Source: Thermomicrobiales bacterium (lineage in GTDB: Bacteria > Chloroflexota > Chloroflexia > Thermomicrobiales > UBA6265). From it: DNA of 5,118 nucleotides. The stretch is taken from contig JAUJMG010000321.1 of the NCBI GenBank assembly GCA_030446955.1, positions 1 through 5,118 of the forward strand. The letters run 5' to 3'. Of the stretch, positions 1 through 4,849 are shown piece by piece. Each line of letters begins with the position of its first letter. Position 1 is the first letter of the stretch. The position numbers and the translations under genes were made by a program. The notes under the pieces were generated by a model. The model ran no database searches. It had not been told where the DNA came from and saw only the letters and a program-made list of their open reading frames with translations.

Positions 1-146
1 CGGGGCCGTCTCGTGTGCTCCCTGTTCCGCAATGCGCAGGGGAGGTGTGCCCGGCTTGGCAGCGGACAGTCGCCGGATTCGATACGCTACAGATCGGTCG
101 AGGCGATGGACCTCGGGTGTGAGCGCGGACCACGGGGGAGACGGAG

Positions 147-392
147 ATGAGCGATCCCAAGAACGATCCCAACGAGCGCATCAGGTTTGACACCGAGCAA
201 GCGGTGACGGAGGAGCCCGAGGTCGAGGGGCACCGCGCCGCCTTTGGCACCGAGCAACCAGACGAGCGCGCCGCGTTCGGCACCGAACACGCGGCGTCCG
301 CGGAGGAGCAGCCGGACGTGACGGGGCATCGAGCCCTGGCGACCGAGGACCCGGAGGAGCGTGCCGCGTTCGGCACGGAGCCGCCCGCGTAA
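147..392 (+). CDS. Small acidic repeat protein, function unknown
   Basis: An 81-residue protein I cannot assign to a family. It starts at an ATG six bases after a strong GGGGGAG ribosome binding site (134-140). A TTGGCA element at 56-61 could be a -35 box, but I see no good -10. The protein is rich in Glu, Asp, Ala, Pro and Arg, has no Cys, and shows no signal peptide or membrane segment. It is a tandem duplication: residues 22-47 and 53-78 each hold a Pro-acidic-Val-x-Gly-His-Arg half followed by an (E)RAAFGTE half. The RAAFGTE core is perfect at 30-36, 41-47 and 72-78. A degenerate copy lies at 62-67, and a possible older one (RIRFDTE) at 11-17. It probably is disordered or a multivalent binder. 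A repeat-bearing modified-peptide precursor is possible, but no modifying enzyme is visible nearby. A terminator-like hairpin follows, which supports a single-gene transcript. Confidence 0.72.
   Translation: MSDPKNDPNERIRFDTEQAVTEEPEVEGHRAAFGTEQPDERAAFGTEHAASAEEQPDVTGHRALATEDPEERAAFGTEPPA
210..380 (+). repeat. Two 78-bp coding repeats inside the acidic protein
   Basis: Positions 210-287 and 303-380 encode the two 26-residue units (residues 22-47 and 53-78), separated by a 15-base Ala-rich linker. Each unit has two half-repeats ending in Thr-Glu. The second halves are the most alike (GCCGCGTTCGGCAC occurs in both, near 270 and 363). The first half of unit 2 has drifted and lost a residue (GHRALATE instead of GHRAAFGTE). 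Confidence 0.7.
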
Positions 393-418
393 GCCAGTAA
401 CTCACCGCACATCGCGAG

Positions 419-447
419 ACGGCCTCGGGCGTCATGCTCGGGGCCGT
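419..447 (+). terminator. Terminator-like hairpin after the acidic protein gene
   Basis: Arms 419-430 and 436-447 form twelve consecutive pairs around a five-base GTCAT loop. Two of these are G-U pairs (425/441 and 428/438) that would be A-C mismatches in a minus-strand transcript, so the structure favours + strand RNA. It begins 26 bases after the stop of the acidic protein gene. The following tract (TTCGCTT) is only weakly T-rich, so efficient intrinsic termination is inferred, not certain. Confidence 0.55.
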
Positions 448-481
448 TCGCTTGCATGTCGCGAGCGGCTTGTTAAGATGC

Positions 482-533
482 CGCGGGGAGATGGGGCGGG
501 TGTGCTGACCAACCCCGTCTGTCCCACCCCGCG
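482..533 (+). other. Long interrupted hairpin, possible structured RNA
   Basis: The outer arms 482-488 and 527-533 give seven Watson-Crick pairs. The inner arms 489-496 and 513-520 give eight more, including one G-U (492/517). The two helices stack on the 5' side and are separated by a six-base bulge (521-526) on the 3' side. The terminal loop (497-512) can close three further pairs, GGT 499-501 with ACC 508-510. The G-U pair favours a + strand transcript. No T-run follows, so this is not an obvious terminator. I do not recognise a riboswitch class; a leader or small RNA element is inferred. Confidence 0.35.
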
Positions 534-593
534 CGAGATGGCTCCGGCGTTTTCCAACCTTGCCGGGGGGAACTCGTTGGTCGTGGTGAGCAG

Positions 594-631
594 CGGTCGA
601 GACCCGTCGACACCTGTGGATCCGTCGACCG
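594..631. repeat. Inverted repeat with two GTCGAC palindromes
   Basis: CGGTCGA at 594-600 is matched by TCGACCG at 625-631. Within this span CCGTCGAC occurs twice as a direct repeat (604-611 and 622-629), placing two GTCGAC palindromes 18 bases apart. This could be an operator or a weak hairpin; its function is unknown. Confidence 0.3.
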
Positions 632-792
632 TGAGGGGCTGCGACCGGGGCGGGGTACCACGATGGAGAGCAAATACCTGGGGCGAGACGAGCGTGGCAG
701 CGCTCCGCCCTCCTTGTTCCGTGGCGAGCGCCGTCCTGCGGGGCGGCGTTTCGCTGTGTGCCCCGGCCGGCCTCCCGGATGAGGGGCGATGA

Positions 793-966
793 TCACCAGG
801 CGACAATCACCAGGATCGCGAGCCCAACGAGCGAGAGGACGACGATCGCGACGTCGAAACGATCAAGGCCCCACGCGCCTGGACCTTCGGCGCGTTCGCC
901 GTCGAGCACCAGGGAATCGTCTGTGTCTTCGCCCGGCGAGTCGTCGTCTCGATTCTGGTGCCGCAT
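793..966 (-). CDS. Small protein with C-terminal membrane segment
   Basis: A 57-residue protein of unknown function. Residues 7-17 are strongly acidic (DDDSPGEDTDD), followed by a Gly/Ala-containing linker. A single hydrophobic segment at about residues 38-57 (core VAIVVLSLVGLAILVIVAW) runs to the very last residue. That layout resembles a tail-anchored or small single-pass membrane protein with an acidic cytoplasmic head, which is inference. Third codon positions are mostly G/C, matching the recognised genes. I chose the ATG at 964-966 because it leaves a 99-base intergenic space to the divergent HTH gene. The frame stays open upstream to an ATG at 1104, but that start would overlap the neighbour. 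The ribosome binding site is weak. The chief alternative is a chance open frame, but a continuous 20-residue hydrophobic stretch ending exactly at a stop argues for a real gene. Confidence 0.5.
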   Translation of the reverse strand: MRHQNRDDDSPGEDTDDSLVLDGERAEGPGAWGLDRFDVAIVVLSLVGLAILVIVAW

Positions 967-1065
967 CGGCCATGTCCGTGTCTCGATCGTCGTCGCGTTC
1001 TTTCCGTCGCTCCCGGGCACGGTAGCACACGGCTCCTCAGGGTCGCGTGTGCGATGATCCCGGCC

Positions 1066-1641
1066 ATGAGCGACCGCCAGGCCATCGCCATGACCCGACC
1101 GCATACCGCCAGGACAGAACTGGGCAACGGCCAGGACGCTACACCCGGCGGACTAACCGTCGCGGAAGCTGCCGCCCGGCTCGGGGTCACTCCTGACGCG
1201 ATCCGGCGCCGCCTCCACCGGGCCACCCTGACCGGCGCCAAGACGGTCGATGGTGAGTGGCGTGTGTGGTTGCCGGACGGTGAAGCGGGCGCACCGCCCG
1301 CCCCCCCGCCAGGACAACCGCCCGTAGCAGGCCAGGACATCGCCCGTACACCGCCCGTCTCCCAAGAGGCGTCCTCACACCCGGCGATTGAGGCGCTCCT
1401 TGAGGGGCAGCGGCAGGAGATCGCCTACCTCCGGGAGCAACTCGCCGAGCGTAGCCGGGAACTGGCCGCCGAGCGGGAGCGGTTCGACGTGCTCCACTGG
1501 GAAGCGCTGGCCCGGATCCCGGCGCTCGGAGCCCGCCAGGAGGCCCCGGTCGCGCCCCCACGGCCACAGGAGTCGCAAAGACCCAAGCGTGACCGTGACC
1601 CGTGGTGGGTGTCCTTGCTGCTGTGGCGACGCCCTCGCTGA
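1066..1641 (+). CDS. Helix-turn-helix / coiled-coil protein
   Basis: A putative DNA-binding protein of 191 residues. Residues 30-70 form an excisionase/MerR-like helix-turn-helix (LTVAEAAARLGVTPDAIRRR, then a DGEWRVWLP wing-like segment). A Pro/Ala/Gly-rich linker spans about 73-104. A charged helical region at 107-150 (EALLEGQRQEIAYLREQLAE and onward) looks like a coiled coil and probably mediates dimerisation. A basic stretch at 166-177 leads to a short hydrophobic Trp-rich tail at 179-188 (PWWVSLLLWR), ending in Arg/Pro. The tail could touch the membrane or a partner protein; it is too short to span a bilayer. The start is uncertain: ATG at 1054, 1066 and 1090 are all possible and none has a good ribosome binding site. 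All three keep the HTH intact. It is divergent from the small membrane protein gene and convergent with the sigma-BFN gene, whose stop lies 27 bases away. Its target is unknown. Confidence 0.8.
   Translation: MSDRQAIAMTRPHTARTELGNGQDATPGGLTVAEAAARLGVTPDAIRRRLHRATLTGAKTVDGEWRVWLPDGEAGAPPAPPPGQPPVAGQDIARTPPVSQEASSHPAIEALLEGQRQEIAYLREQLAERSRELAAERERFDVLHWEALARIPALGARQEAPVAPPRPQESQRPKRDRDPWWVSLLLWRRPR
1108..1348 (+). repeat. Paired GCCAGGAC words inside the HTH gene
   Basis: GCCAGGAC occurs at 1108-1115, 1130-1137, 1308-1315 and 1331-1338, giving two pairs with start-to-start spacings of 22 and 23 bases. The second pair extends to a near-perfect direct repeat (1308-1326 and 1331-1348, differing around one base plus one indel). 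The copies fall in all three codon phases of the gene, so they are not explained by a repeated peptide. A fifth copy is at 1823-1830. They could be binding sites, possibly for the encoded HTH protein; this is inference. Confidence 0.35.
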
Positions 1642-1668
1642 TTGCGGAAAACCACGATTATTGGGGCT

Positions 1669-2907
1669 TCAGCGCTCGCCGCCCTCGGTCTGGCCGCGAT
1701 GCGCCGTGTGGGATCTCCACTCTGCTTGAAGCTTGGTCACGATGTCATGCGTGCCCTCGGTGCCCTCGGCGTACACGTCCTCCTGCTGTGCCCTTCGGAC
1801 TTCGGGCCGGGCCGCCGCTGCCGCCAGGACACCGGCCGCGACACGAATCGGCGCGCCGGTCAGCAGCGCGAGGGCAATTGCATCGCTCGGGCGTGCATCC
1901 ACCGTCGTCGTCCCCGCGCCACTCTCGACAGTCGTCGATGCGTAGTAGACCTCCCCCGCCAGCCTGGCCACCTGGACCTCATGCACTCGCCCACTGACGG
2001 CCTGAAGAAGGCTGGCGGCGAAGGCATGGGTGAGAGGACGCGGGGTCGCTACTCCCTCCAGCCGGAGGGCAATGACGGTGGCTTCAAACTCCCCGACCCA
2101 GATGGGCAAACGGCGATCCCCGTCAGCCTCCTCAAGGATCACGGCGCAGTGCACGGGATGCCCCTCCTGCGGTCGTCCGCGCCGCACATCGCCCACGCGC
2201 ATCTCCACGAACTGCTCGGTGCCCCGTTCGTCGATCACGTCCCGCTCCTGTTCTGTCACCCACTCTACCGCCTTGTCCCGTCGTCGTCGGCTGAGCGTCG
2301 TCTCCACCGCGCCCTCGCTATCCGAAAGGCGCCGCCTGAGTTGCGCCCTCCCCTTGTGCAGCCGGGCCTTGACTGCGCCGGCCTCGATCCCAAGGACGGC
2401 TGCTGCCTCCGCCTGGGTCAGTCCCTGCAAGTAGACCAGCGCCACCGCCGCTCGCTGCCCCGGCGGCAGGCCCGCCACAGCGGCGTGGACCCGCCGCCGA
2501 ATCTCGGCCAACTCGACGAGATCCGCTGGATCGGGCCCGGAATCGGCCAGTTCCGGCCCCGTGCGCCCGCCACAGAGCGCTTCCCAGGACCACACGCCGC
2601 GCGTTCGCTCGCGCAGCAGGCGGTAGCAGACGTTGAGGCCAATGCCTCCCAGCCACGCGCCGAACCGCTCTGGTTGCCGTAGGTGGTCGAGACCGAGCAG
2701 TGCCTGGAGTGTCGCCTCCTGCACCGCATCCTCGGTCAGGATGGGATCCCCGAGCGCCCTTCGGCAGAGCGCGACGAGCAACCGATGGTGGCGGGTGATC
2801 AGGAGAGCGAAGGCTTCCCGGTCACCGCCTTGCGCCGCCGTCACCAGCGCCGCGTCATCGTCACTGCCGGGGCTCCTGGCCCCCCGCTGCCCGCGACGGT
2901 TGCCCAT
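1669..2907 (-). CDS. ECF-type sigma factor fused to BFN (DUF151) domain
   Basis: A 412-residue two-part protein. Residues 16-100 match sigma-70 region 2 of ECF factors (DDDAALV near the start, DAVQEATLQALL at 60-71, and the F-x-x-W-L-x-x-I-x-x-N pattern at 82-92), which binds core RNA polymerase and melts the -10. Residues 130-192 match region 4, with a helix-turn-helix for -35 recognition (LPPGQRAAVALVYLQGLTQA, then AAVLGIEAGAVKARLHKGR). After a charged linker (about 193-230), residues 231-360 are a BFN domain: LPIWVGEFEATVIALRLEGV at 267-286, RPLTH at 290-294, and DARPSDAIALALLTGAPIRV at 337-356. BFN family proteins were described as having both DNase and RNase activity. The roughly 50-residue tail is polar. 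AGGGGTGA sits just before the ATG. The frame is continuous, so this is a true fusion. The gene stands alone, with no anti-sigma factor beside it; by analogy with ECF groups that carry C-terminal extensions, the BFN part may regulate the sigma part. Confidence 0.92.
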   Translation of the reverse strand: MGNRRGQRGARSPGSDDDAALVTAAQGGDREAFALLITRHHRLLVALCRRALGDPILTEDAVQEATLQALLGLDHLRQPERFGAWLGGIGLNVCYRLLRERTRGVWSWEALCGGRTGPELADSGPDPADLVELAEIRRRVHAAVAGLPPGQRAAVALVYLQGLTQAEAAAVLGIEAGAVKARLHKGRAQLRRRLSDSEGAVETTLSRRRRDKAVEWVTEQERDVIDERGTEQFVEMRVGDVRRGRPQEGHPVHCAVILEEADGDRRLPIWVGEFEATVIALRLEGVATPRPLTHAFAASLLQAVSGRVHEVQVARLAGEVYYASTTVESGAGTTTVDARPSDAIALALLTGAPIRVAAGVLAAAAARPEVRRAQQEDVYAEGTEGTHDIVTKLQAEWRSHTAHRGQTEGGER

Positions 2908-3345
2908 GTCACCCCTATAGTGCCGGAAGGCTCACCAGTGGTTACCCTGCGGAACGTTGCTCCGTTGGCGGGCAGGTTGTCTCCATGGCGACAGCTGCCG
3001 CGATGCGGGTCAAGTGCGGAAGAGCCTGGTGGACAGAGCTTGAGGTGACTCACCGCCGACCTTGCCAGATTCGGAGGTAGAGAGGCGGAAAGACCGACTA
3101 ACAGGCGGGATAAACCCAACATTGCCGGTGACCGAGAGGATGATGGCCAGCGACGGTGCGTCGGAGGTACTTGGCATCTTGATGCAGATCGGCACGCCGC
3201 TCCCGGACATCCTGTACCGCCCCAGCCACTTGCTCGGTATCGTGTATCCCGCCGACTCACCGGTCACTCGGTTGATCTCCCGCGACCCACTTTGAGCGAG
3301 GGCGGCCTACCTGCTCTGTTCGCCGCCGGCCTCGTCACTGAGTGC
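2908..3345. other. 438-bp stretch without a confident gene
   Basis: Apart from the putative sigma-BFN promoter, nothing here is recognisable. Two opposing frames compete. A minus-strand frame from GTG 3267 to a stop at 3010 (85 codons) has a good GGGAG ribosome binding site nine bases upstream, but its product is rich in Ser/Gly/Pro and matches nothing I know. A plus-strand frame ends at 3295 and could start at TTG 3062 or ATG 3140/3143; its C-terminal half, ending in SPVTRLISRDPL, also has G/C-rich third positions. At most one is real. Decayed coding sequence is another possibility. Confidence 0.4.
2909..2946 (-). promoter_or_regulatory. Possible promoter of the sigma-BFN gene
   Basis: Reading the minus strand, GGTAACC (2946-2940) could be an ECF-like -35 and ACTATA (2921-2916) a -10, separated by 18 bases. 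Transcription would then begin a few bases before the start codon at 2907, giving an almost leaderless message and leaving little room for the AGGGGTGA motif to act. The GGTAACC element would fit autoregulation by the encoded sigma factor, but both elements are short and this is a guess. Confidence 0.22.
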
Positions 3346-3891
3346 CTAACCCTCGGCTGGCTGGTGTCGCAGTCGCCCTTCTTCCCGGATCTCCCACGCC
3401 GCCGGCACCGGGTCAAGGTCGTCAAAGACCCATACCGCCGAGGTCCCTGCGCCGTCCGGTGTCCAGGTGACTTCCCAGACGATGCCGTTGTTGTCGGCGA
3501 ACAAGAACTGGCGCATGGGTCCCTCGTGCAGCCACTCCGTCACCTCGACCCCGGCGGCAACCAGTCGCGCCCTGAGCACTTCCAGGCTCGCCTCGTCCGC
3601 CACCGCGAGCGCGAGGTGCTGGAAGGCGCCGGGCAGGAAGCCAAAGGCGCGGCTCCAGCCAGCCGGGGCGGCCGGCGCCGGGTGCCCAGGCTGCTCGAAG
3701 AAGCCGATGAGGAAGTCCCCCGCGTCGAACAGGTAGTGGCGACCGTGGATGGGATTGGCCCCTTTGCCGCCGACCAGCGGCATGCCGAGCAAACCATGGT
3801 AGAAGCGCACCGTGGCATCAAGATCAGCGGTCGTCAGGGCGACGTGGTGAGTTCCCCGCCAGCGCAGGCTAACCTCGAATGGGTCGCTCAC
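3346..3891 (-). CDS. VOC (glyoxalase/extradiol dioxygenase) superfamily protein
   Basis: A 181-residue metal-dependent enzyme of the vicinal oxygen chelate superfamily. Two beta-alpha-beta-beta-beta modules are visible. The first opens with THHVALTTADLDATVRFYHG (residues 14-33) and the second with FQHLALAVADEASLEVLRARL near residues 90-110. The expected metal ligands are present as H16, E66 (in GFFEQPGH), H92 and E140 (in NNGIVWEV), so the site looks intact. Family members include glyoxalase I, fosfomycin/bleomycin resistance proteins, epimerases and ring-cleaving dioxygenases. Nothing here settles the substrate. The last 40 residues, including an acidic DDLDP segment, extend past the usual fold. 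The start is a GTG at 3889-3891 with a poor ribosome binding site, placed just before the first beta strand. About 100 bases separate it from the 118-residue gene upstream, so it may share that transcript. The nearby flavin reductase makes a role in aromatic or xenobiotic metabolism plausible but unproven. Confidence 0.9.
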   Translation of the reverse strand: MSDPFEVSLRWRGTHHVALTTADLDATVRFYHGLLGMPLVGGKGANPIHGRHYLFDAGDFLIGFFEQPGHPAPAAPAGWSRAFGFLPGAFQHLALAVADEASLEVLRARLVAAGVEVTEWLHEGPMRQFLFADNNGIVWEVTWTPDGAGTSAVWVFDDLDPVPAAWEIREEGRLRHQPAEG

Positions 3892-3992
3892 CGATGGAGT
3901 TCGTCCTTAGCGCCCGTTCCCCCTTCGCTCCTCTCCATCATCGGGAGTCTGGGGAGATAGTCCTAATAACGCCCGGCGATTTCGCGCGTCCG

Positions 3993-4349
3993 CTACCCCG
4001 ATCTCCCGACCCGGCTCTCCGGCGGCGGTTCTTCACAGGGCTCGACGTGCCAGATCGCTTCCGCCCCGCCGGCGAGCGCCAGCTCGGCGAGAAAGTCGGC
4101 GAGACGGTTGTTGGGAACGTAGTAGTCGTTCTCGTGCGGTTCCAGCGCCCCCGATTCGAGCCGCGTCACCACTTTGTAGAAGGGGGGCAACGCGGCGCGC
4201 GCCTCCGCCAACGGCAGGCCGTGTTGGTAGTAATAGCGGCTGCCCTGAACCGCGCTCGCCCAATCCACGTCGGCCCAGCCGCTGCCGTCCGGGTTGTCCG
4301 GTACCCAGAGCCGACGCGATGCCTCCTCGGGCGTCTCGCCGTCCCCCAT
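3993..4349 (-). CDS. Hypothetical protein coupled to flavin reductase
   Basis: A 118-residue soluble protein I do not recognise. It has no signal peptide or membrane segment. Notable features are a Trp/Tyr-rich N-terminal half (GWADVDWASAVQGSRYYYQH, residues 24-43), a central PPFYKVVTRLESGALEPHEN (55-74), DYYVPNNRLADFLAELALAG (75-94), and a polar Pro/Glu tail after residue 103. There is one cysteine (C105). The start is well supported: GAGGGGG lies four bases upstream and the ATG shares one base with the flavin reductase stop (TGATG), which implies translational coupling and probably related jobs. It could be a small partner or substrate-binding protein for the reductase system; that is inference from position only. 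Codon third positions are G/C-rich like its neighbours. Confidence 0.8.
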   Translation of the reverse strand: MGDGETPEEASRRLWVPDNPDGSGWADVDWASAVQGSRYYYQHGLPLAEARAALPPFYKVVTRLESGALEPHENDYYVPNNRLADFLAELALAGGAEAIWHVEPCEEPPPESRVGRSG

Positions 4350-4846
4350 CAGGCCCCCTCAATCGAGCGATAACGGCCCTCGTAGTTGAGCAGCGGATCG
4401 TCCGTGTCCTCTCCAAGGCCGGCAACCACGACCTCGCCAACGATGATCCGATGATCCCCACCGTCGTGGTCGGCCTGGACCCGGCAGTCGAACCAGGCGA
4501 GGGCACCGGTGAGGAGCGGGCAGCCGGTTTCTCCAAGGGAGTGCGGGACGCCGCTGAACCGCGCATCGGGAACGGGCGCGCGACCGGCAAATCGCTCGGC
4601 GAGAAATTCTTGGGAACGATCCAAGATGGAGACGGCGAAGATGCCGACCTCCGGCACCAGGCTCGCCATTCTTCCTTCCCGGTCCAGGCACACCAGCACG
4701 AGCGGCGGATTGAGCGAGACGGTGGTGAAGGCGGCCACGGTGGCGCCGCGAAAGCCCGCTCCCTCCCGGGTGGACATGACCGCCACGCCGCTCGCCCACC
4801 GTTGGCGCGCCGCCCGGATTGTTTCCCCACTCTCGTCGCTTCCCAT
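4349..4846 (-). CDS. Flavin reductase-like domain protein
   Basis: A 165-residue protein of the flavin reductase-like (HpaC-type, FMN-binding split barrel) family. Such proteins use NAD(P)H to reduce free FMN or FAD, usually to supply a partner monooxygenase. Family landmarks in order are RQRWASGVAVMST (14-26), the flavin-binding block GATVAAFTTVSLNPPLVLVC (34-53), SILDRSQEFLAERFAG (73-88), CPLLTGALAWFDCRVQ (109-124), the GGDHRIIVGEV motif (129-139) and the C-terminal PLLNYEGRY (151-159). Length is normal for the family. I chose the ATG at 4844-4846, which starts just before the conserved region. A GTG at 4931-4933 would add 29 low-complexity residues and has a purine run directly abutting it, so it is less likely, though the ATG has no good ribosome binding site either. 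The stop overlaps the start of the next gene by one base. The partner oxygenase is not in this window and may lie beyond 5118. Confidence 0.9.
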   Translation of the reverse strand: MGSDESGETIRAARQRWASGVAVMSTREGAGFRGATVAAFTTVSLNPPLVLVCLDREGRMASLVPEVGIFAVSILDRSQEFLAERFAGRAPVPDARFSGVPHSLGETGCPLLTGALAWFDCRVQADHDGGDHRIIVGEVVVAGLGEDTDDPLLNYEGRYRSIEGA

Positions 4847-4849
4847 CGG

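Larger units (their letters stand above)
448..792. other. 345-bp stretch without a confident gene
   Basis: No frame resembles a known protein. Two + frames were considered. One of 105 codons from ATG 478 to TGA 792 has no ribosome binding site. One of 39 codons from ATG 663 to TGA 782 follows a GGGGCGGGG run at a plausible distance and would encode an Arg/Pro-rich peptide; it could be real but has no other support. The stretch also holds the long interrupted hairpin at 482-533 and the inverted repeat at 594-631, so it is more likely regulatory or RNA-encoding than protein-coding. Confidence 0.45.

Noticed and set aside
1..150. Open plus-strand frame ending in an ATGA overlap with the acidic protein start
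   Set aside because: The overlap looks like translational coupling, but the 49 codons include AGG, AGA and ATA and encode an Arg-rich sequence unlike the other genes. An open frame this short is expected by chance in GC-rich DNA.
642..668. T-box-like sequence around GGTACC (GGGTACCACG on +, CGTGGTACCCCG on -)
   Set aside because: It partly resembles the T-box antiterminator consensus, but no specifier stem, antiterminator/terminator pair or downstream aminoacyl-tRNA synthetase or amino acid gene is present on either strand. GGTACC is itself a palindrome, which explains the match on both strands.
478..792. A 105-codon plus-strand frame ending against the small membrane protein gene
   Set aside because: There is no ribosome binding site before ATG 478, the composition is low in information and no motif is recognised. 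It also runs through the strong hairpin at 482-533.
1285..1370. Clustered CCGCCCGT words as a possible tandem repeat array
   Set aside because: They fall in the Pro/Ala linker of the HTH protein and are mostly explained by proline codons. Only the longer 1308/1331 repeat was kept.
1642..2682. A 346-codon plus-strand open frame
   Set aside because: It lies antisense within the sigma-BFN gene, and its product is Arg/Pro-rich with no domain. The minus-strand protein has clear domain motifs throughout.
3296..3345. GC-rich arms after the VOC gene as a terminator
   Set aside because: Pairing needs several bulged bases and no T-run follows on the minus strand.
3292..3960. A 222-codon plus-strand open frame
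   Set aside because: It is the shadow of the VOC gene, whose minus-strand frame has intact metal ligands.
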